Source: Oscillospiraceae bacterium
GTDB lineage: Bacteria > Bacillota > Clostridia > Oscillospirales > Ruminococcaceae
NCBI GenBank assembly: GCA_003508605.1
Contig: DNUB01000116.1
Span: 5,354 to 16,065, forward strand
Length of the DNA: 10,712 nucleotides
Direction of reading: 5' to 3'
Shown here piece after piece: positions 7,497 through 10,712 of this stretch (the stretch's first letter is position 1; every line of letters begins with the position of its first letter). The notes beneath the pieces were generated by a model. That model did not search any database. It saw only the letters and a list, made by a program, of their open reading frames with translations, and was not told the DNA's origin. Both the position numbers and the translations under genes were made by a program.

Positions 7497-7533
7497 ATAA
7501 AAAAACACAGAGAAAAAAAGGAACGGACAACCA

Positions 7534-8955
7534 ATGTTATTTTCAGACTTATTCTTTTTATACGCATTTCTGCCTCTTGTTATGCTGTTCTACTTCGTAT
7601 CAAAGAACATAAACTGGAAAAATGCGGTGTTGATAGTTTTTTCACTGGTATTTTACGCTTGGGGAGAGCCTCTGTGGATCATATTGATGATCGGCAGCGT
7701 AACGGTCAACTACTTCTGCGGTCTTTTGATAGAAAAATATCGAAATACAAAATACGCAAAGCTGGGCGTGGCCATTTCCCTTGCGGTAAGCTTAGGTCTG
7801 CTGGTGACGTTTAAGTATACGGGCTTTATTGTGGATAATCTTAACTCCATACTGCCCTTTGCAATACCCAAGCCCAACATAAGCCTGCCCATAGGCATAA
7901 GCTTTTATACCTTTCAGATCATCTCCTACATTATGGACGCCTATTGGGGGAAGGTTAAGGTGCAGAGAAACCCGCTGAAGTTTCTTATGTACGTATCGCT
8001 GTTTCCGCAGCTGGTGGCAGGTCCTATCGTGCGCTACGGAGTTATCGAAAAGGAAATAGACAGCCGTGTTTCCACCTCCGCCGACATCAGCGAAGGCATA
8101 ACCCGATTTATAGTGGGTTTGGGCAAAAAGGTAATAATTGCGGACAATATCAGCAAAATCGTAATTTCCATATTCGGCTCGGCGGAAAAGGGCTACACTG
8201 ATATTTCAACCGTTTCGGTGCTTGGCGTATGGTACGGCATTATACTTGTTGCTCTTTGGTATTTCTTCGATTTTTCGGGCTATTCCGATATGGCGATAGG
8301 CTTGGGCAGGATATTCGGCTTTCATTTTGACGAAAACTTCAAATACCCCTTTATCAGCAGAAATATAACGGAATTTTGGCAGCGGTGGCATATTTCCCTC
8401 GGTTCGTTTTTCAGGGATTATCTCCTTTATGTTCCGATTTTCGGCAAACGCAGACAGTATTTAAGCCTTTTCCTTGTATGGTTCTGTACGGGTCTTTGGC
8501 ATGGCGCAAGCTGGAACTTTATTATATGGGGACTTTATTTCGGAGTATTCATTTTTATTGAAAGAAAAATCGGCAACAAGCGTATGAAAAAGCTGCCTGC
8601 TGCATTGTCTCACCTTTACGCCCTGATCGTAATAGCGGTAGGCTTCGGAATTTTCCATTTTGAGGATTTAAGCGTTTTGGGTAATTTCTTTAAGTCTCTT
8701 GTGGGCTTAAACGGCAACGCCCTTGTCGATGTGGCTATACAGACAAAGTTTATGAATAACATATTCCTCTTCGCCGCCGCAATCCTGTTCAGTATGCCCG
8801 TTATACCCAAGCTTAAAAACCTGCTTACCGAGAAATTTAACGCCGCCGCACTAAACGGAACATTGCAGATTGTCTGCAATGTGGTTATTCTGATAGGCTC
8901 GAGTATATTGCTGGTCAACACTACCGACCATCCGTTCCTTTATTTCAGATTTTAG
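7534..8955 (+). CDS. MBOAT-family O-acyltransferase (AlgI/DltB type)
   Basis: A 473-residue polytopic membrane protein of typical AlgI/DltB length. Family motifs occur in order: LPIGISFYTFQIISYIMD from residue 118, FPQLVAGPIVRY from residue 157, DFSGYSDMAIGLGRIFGF, then NFKYPFISRN followed by TEFWQRWHISLG (His286), and WFCTGLWHGASWNFIIWG, which holds the presumed catalytic His323. Relatives move acyl groups across the membrane to O-acylate extracellular polymers: alginate, other polysaccharides or teichoic acid (D-alanine for DltB). No dltA, dltC, dltD or AlgX/AlgJ-like gene is adjacent, and a terminator follows at once, so the acceptor cannot be named. AlgI-like is a better guess than DltB because the dlt operon is absent. 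The ATG at 7534 follows an AAGGAA-type site (about 7518-7523) by about 10 bases. Confidence 0.93.
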   Translation: MLFSDLFFLYAFLPLVMLFYFVSKNINWKNAVLIVFSLVFYAWGEPLWIILMIGSVTVNYFCGLLIEKYRNTKYAKLGVAISLAVSLGLLVTFKYTGFIVDNLNSILPFAIPKPNISLPIGISFYTFQIISYIMDAYWGKVKVQRNPLKFLMYVSLFPQLVAGPIVRYGVIEKEIDSRVSTSADISEGITRFIVGLGKKVIIADNISKIVISIFGSAEKGYTDISTVSVLGVWYGIILVALWYFFDFSGYSDMAIGLGRIFGFHFDENFKYPFISRNITEFWQRWHISLGSFFRDYLLYVPIFGKRRQYLSLFLVWFCTGLWHGASWNFIIWGLYFGVFIFIERKIGNKRMKKLPAALSHLYALIVIAVGFGIFHFEDLSVLGNFFKSLVGLNGNALVDVAIQTKFMNNIFLFAAAILFSMPVIPKLKNLLTEKFNAAALNGTLQIVCNVVILIGSSILLVNTTDHPFLYFRF

Positions 8956-8974
8956 GATTTTTAAACAAGTAAAA

Positions 8975-9013
8975 GTCTGCTGCTTACCGTATGCAATCGG
9001 TTTAGCAGCAGAC
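8975..9013. terminator. Bidirectional intrinsic terminator
   Basis: GTCTGCTGCT (8975-8984) pairs perfectly with AGCAGCAGAC (9004-9013), and inside it ACCG (8986-8989) pairs with CGGT (8998-9001) around an 8-base loop. On the + strand the stem is followed by ATTATTTCTTT; on the - strand the opposite side reads CTTTTACTTGTTT. It lies 19 bases after the acyltransferase stop and 38 bases after the stop of the - strand gene, so it can serve both converging units. Confidence 0.88.
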
Positions 9014-9051
9014 ATTATTTCTTTAAAGTGTCAAAATTCAATAAATAAAAA

Positions 9052-9513
9052 TCAATAAAGAGTAATTTGCAGAAAGTCTTCCCCCGAAAACGCCTCCGCT
9101 AATATGGAAGCCGCCGACTCCCTGTCCGTATTCAGTGAAAGAGAGATTTTTTTAACAGAATCAACACCGTTTTGGATATCCTTTCGGAAGGAGCTTTTTG
9201 AAATACAGTTGGCAAGCCATATCCGATGCAATTCATATTTGTTCTTGCCCTCGGCATTAGCCTTAATGTGCTCGAAAAGCCTTAAACAGCGTTCCTTGGT
9301 GAATTGCCAATCAATGGTATAAATAAAAGGAAGCTCGGTATAAAACGGGATATCCCGATATCCTCCGGTATGCTCCTTAATTATTTCAAGCTCATACAAA
9401 TCCTCCTCACAGGAAAATACATTCAAAGCAGAGCCGTCGGGGCGGTGCTTTTTGGGACTTAAAAGATCGGGGAAATTCTTATCGCTTGTGGATAAAAAGT
9501 AATAAACGCTCAT
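9052..9513 (-). CDS. Hypothetical protein, 153 residues
   Basis: I do not recognise a family. The protein appears soluble and cytoplasmic: no signal peptide, no membrane helix, mixed charge. It starts MSVYYFLSTSDKNF, has an aromatic-rich middle (residues 57-71, PFYTELPFIYTIDWQ) and a helical, charged stretch (about 72-125, including TKERCLRLFEHIKANAEGK and YELHRIWLAN), and ends in an acidic tail. The gene is likely real: AGAGGTG (9521-9527 on the complement) stands 7 bases before the ATG, and it uses similar codons to its neighbours. It lies 58 bases downstream of rsgA on the same strand with no terminator between, so co-transcription is likely; that does not by itself imply a ribosome role. 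Its transcript would end at the hairpin at 8975-9013. Confidence 0.78.
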   Translation of the reverse strand: MSVYYFLSTSDKNFPDLLSPKKHRPDGSALNVFSCEEDLYELEIIKEHTGGYRDIPFYTELPFIYTIDWQFTKERCLRLFEHIKANAEGKNKYELHRIWLANCISKSSFRKDIQNGVDSVKKISLSLNTDRESAASILAEAFSGEDFLQITLY

Positions 9514-9571
9514 ATATATTCACCTCTGAAATTCAAAAGCCTTTCGCAGCAGGTTCGCATAAATCAAAAGC

Positions 9572-10459
9572 TTACTTAAATCTGTTGTTCTCTCTGCTGA
9601 CCGCTTCCGCAAAAAGCCTGCAGTAGCTTTCATAGCGTGATCTTGAGATTTTACCCTCCTCTGCGGCGGCTCTTAACAAACAGCCGTCCTCCTTTATATG
9701 TGCGCAGTCCTTAAATCTGCAGCCGCCTAAATAATCCAAAAATTCCCTGAAGCTTTCCGCCAGCTCCGAAGAGGGAATCGCTCCGTATTTGCCGATCTCC
9801 ACGGTAGAAAAACCGGGGGTGTCGGCCGTATAAGTGTTTTCGCCTGTTTTATACAGCCTTACCTCTCGTGTGGTATGCTTTCCTCTGCCTAACTTTTTGC
9901 TGATCTCCGAGGTTTTGTGGGATACTCCCGGGGCAATATAGTTCATAAGGCTCGATTTTCCCACTCCCGTATTTCCTATAAGCGCAGAGGTTTTGCCCTT
10001 TAAGTATTCGGCGACCTTTTCCGCACCCTCCCCTGTGGTATTGTTTACCGAAAAGGTTTTATATCCCACCCTCTCGTATATTTCCTTAAAGATCTCTGCG
10101 TCCGCTCTGTCTATTTTGGTAAAAACAAAAACCGTTTCAATCCCCTTGCTTTCAAAAATTGCCGCAAGCTTATCGAGAATCAGGGCATTGGGCTTAGGCT
10201 CACAGGACGAAACCACCGGCACCGCAATATCGATATTTGCCAGCGGCGGTCTGATAATATAATTTTTACGGTCTTCAATTTCCCAAATCACCGGCTGAGT
10301 GTTTTCCTCGAAATTCAGCAGGACATAATCCCCCGGGACAGGCTTTATCCCCTTTTGGCGAAAAACGCCCCTCGACCTTGCAAATACGATTTGATCATTG
10401 TATTCGACAGAGTATAGTCCTGCCGATACTCCCATAATTCTGCCCTTATTCCCTTTCAT
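9572..10459 (-). CDS. rsgA: Ribosome small-subunit maturation GTPase RsgA
   Basis: RsgA is a circularly permuted GTPase that checks late 30S subunit assembly and is stimulated by binding the subunit. The 295-residue protein shows the full layout: an N-terminal OB-fold (about 1-65), then the permuted G motifs in the order G4 (FTKID, 113-117), G1 (GNTGVGKSS, 162-170), G2 (GRGKHTTREV, 191-200) and G3 (DTPG, 213-216). The C-terminal zinc-binding set is Cys247, Cys252, His254 and Cys260 in GGCRFKDCAHIKEDGC. TKxD in place of NKxD also occurs in other RsgA proteins. The start at 10459 gives the N-terminus MKGNKGRIMGVSAG, in register with the family. The nearest strong ribosome binding site, AAGGAG (10477-10482 on the complement), is 17 bases away, and only a weak AAAGAG is close. 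An ATG 24 bases further in is an alternative but would cut the OB-fold strand. Confidence 0.96.
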   Translation of the reverse strand: MKGNKGRIMGVSAGLYSVEYNDQIVFARSRGVFRQKGIKPVPGDYVLLNFEENTQPVIWEIEDRKNYIIRPPLANIDIAVPVVSSCEPKPNALILDKLAAIFESKGIETVFVFTKIDRADAEIFKEIYERVGYKTFSVNNTTGEGAEKVAEYLKGKTSALIGNTGVGKSSLMNYIAPGVSHKTSEISKKLGRGKHTTREVRLYKTGENTYTADTPGFSTVEIGKYGAIPSSELAESFREFLDYLGGCRFKDCAHIKEDGCLLRAAAEEGKISRSRYESYCRLFAEAVSRENNRFK

Positions 10460-10490
10460 TCTCTTTGATTTTTCAGCTCCTTAAATAATA

Positions 10491-10526
10491 CTAAAACTAA
10501 AACTAAAACTAAAACTAAAACTAAAA
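10491..10526. repeat. Six-copy CTAAAA tandem repeat upstream of rsgA
   Basis: Six perfect head-to-tail copies of CTAAAA (TTTTAG read in the rsgA direction), followed by a degenerate copy. It begins 8 bases upstream of the AAGGAG of rsgA, so it should lie in the leader or promoter region. Perfect hexamer arrays can gain or lose units by replication slippage. Whether that alters rsgA expression cannot be told from the sequence, and no convincing -35/-10 pair is placed across it. Confidence 0.9.
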
Positions 10527-10612
10527 ATAAATTTAAACCAATACCGAATCCCGATAGAAATCAGACAAATCCGACAGCTGAAGCGTCCCTTTGCGACAGC
10601 ATACCTTTATAA

Positions 10613-10712
10613 TCAAAATCCGATGTCCCCCGCCTGTTGCGGCAAGCAAAAGGCATAGCCTCATTTGGCGGCGGGTTTCCATTCAGGGTTTCAGTGGGGG
10701 ACCCGGTCCCCC
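10613..10712 (+). repeat. 5' part of the dispersed palindromic repeat, cut by the window end
   Basis: Bases 10613-10632 are identical to 7440-7459, and 10671-10712 align with 1-40 allowing two single-base gaps. The stretch is packed with inverted repeats: CCCGCC (10629-10634) with GGCGGG (10670-10675) closes a domain holding TTGC-G-GCAA (10637-10645) and AGGC-ATA-GCCT (near 10651-10661). After it comes a palindrome of two 8-base arms, GGGGGACC and GGTCCCCC (10696-10712), touching the window edge. No coding potential is evident. The copy lies upstream of rsgA on the opposite orientation, separated from it by about 80 featureless bases (10530-10612) and the CTAAAA array. Confidence 0.82.

Noticed and set aside
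9104..9322. + strand ORF of 72 codons opposite the hypothetical gene
   Set aside because: It lacks a ribosome binding site, overlaps the better-supported - strand gene and shows no recognisable protein features.
10485..10490. TATTAT on the - strand as the -10 box of rsgA
   Set aside because: The expected transcription start would fall inside the AAGGAG ribosome binding site, leaving no usable leader, and the only -35 candidates are arbitrary registers of the hexamer array.

Overview
The window looks like chromosomal DNA of a low-to-middle GC Gram-positive anaerobe, most likely a gut Clostridia of the Ruminococcaceae/Oscillospiraceae type. This is an inference from AGGAG-type ribosome binding sites, a consensus sigma-A promoter, Clostridia-like protein families and moderately AT-rich codon use. 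No rRNA, tRNA, CRISPR array, phage gene or transposase gene is visible.

The left two thirds run on the + strand. At 132-6404 lies a four-gene cluster: a large membrane-anchored transglutaminase-like protein, a MoxR-type AAA+ ATPase, a DUF58 protein, and a polytopic membrane protein with a DUF4129-like tail. This is the known MoxR/DUF58/transglutaminase association. Such loci are thought to assemble or remodel a cell-envelope complex, with the ATPase and DUF58 protein on the cytoplasmic side and the transglutaminase fold outside. The fourth gene is set apart by a 159-base spacer holding two identical-format palindromes and a hairpin. A consensus promoter at 6421-6448 then drives nadA (quinolinate synthase, NAD synthesis). 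After nadA comes a short copy of a dispersed repeat and an MBOAT O-acyltransferase (AlgI/DltB type), which ends at a strong terminator that probably works in both directions.

The right third runs on the - strand: rsgA (ribosome small-subunit maturation GTPase), followed 58 bases downstream by an unrecognised 153-residue protein. The two strands converge on the terminator at 8975-9013.

The most unusual content is non-coding. A GC-rich, palindrome-filled dispersed repeat occurs three times: its 3' part at the very start of the window, a 57-base short form at 7440-7496, and its 5' part at the very end. Overlapping the pieces gives a full element of about 165 bases; the short form looks like the full element with about 108 internal bases missing between CCCCG words. 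A six-copy CTAAAA tandem repeat sits just upstream of the rsgA ribosome binding site. I do not see a complete new multi-gene defence or metabolic system here. The best candidates for undescribed biology are the repeat family, the twin palindromes inside the envelope cluster, and the orphan 153-residue protein.
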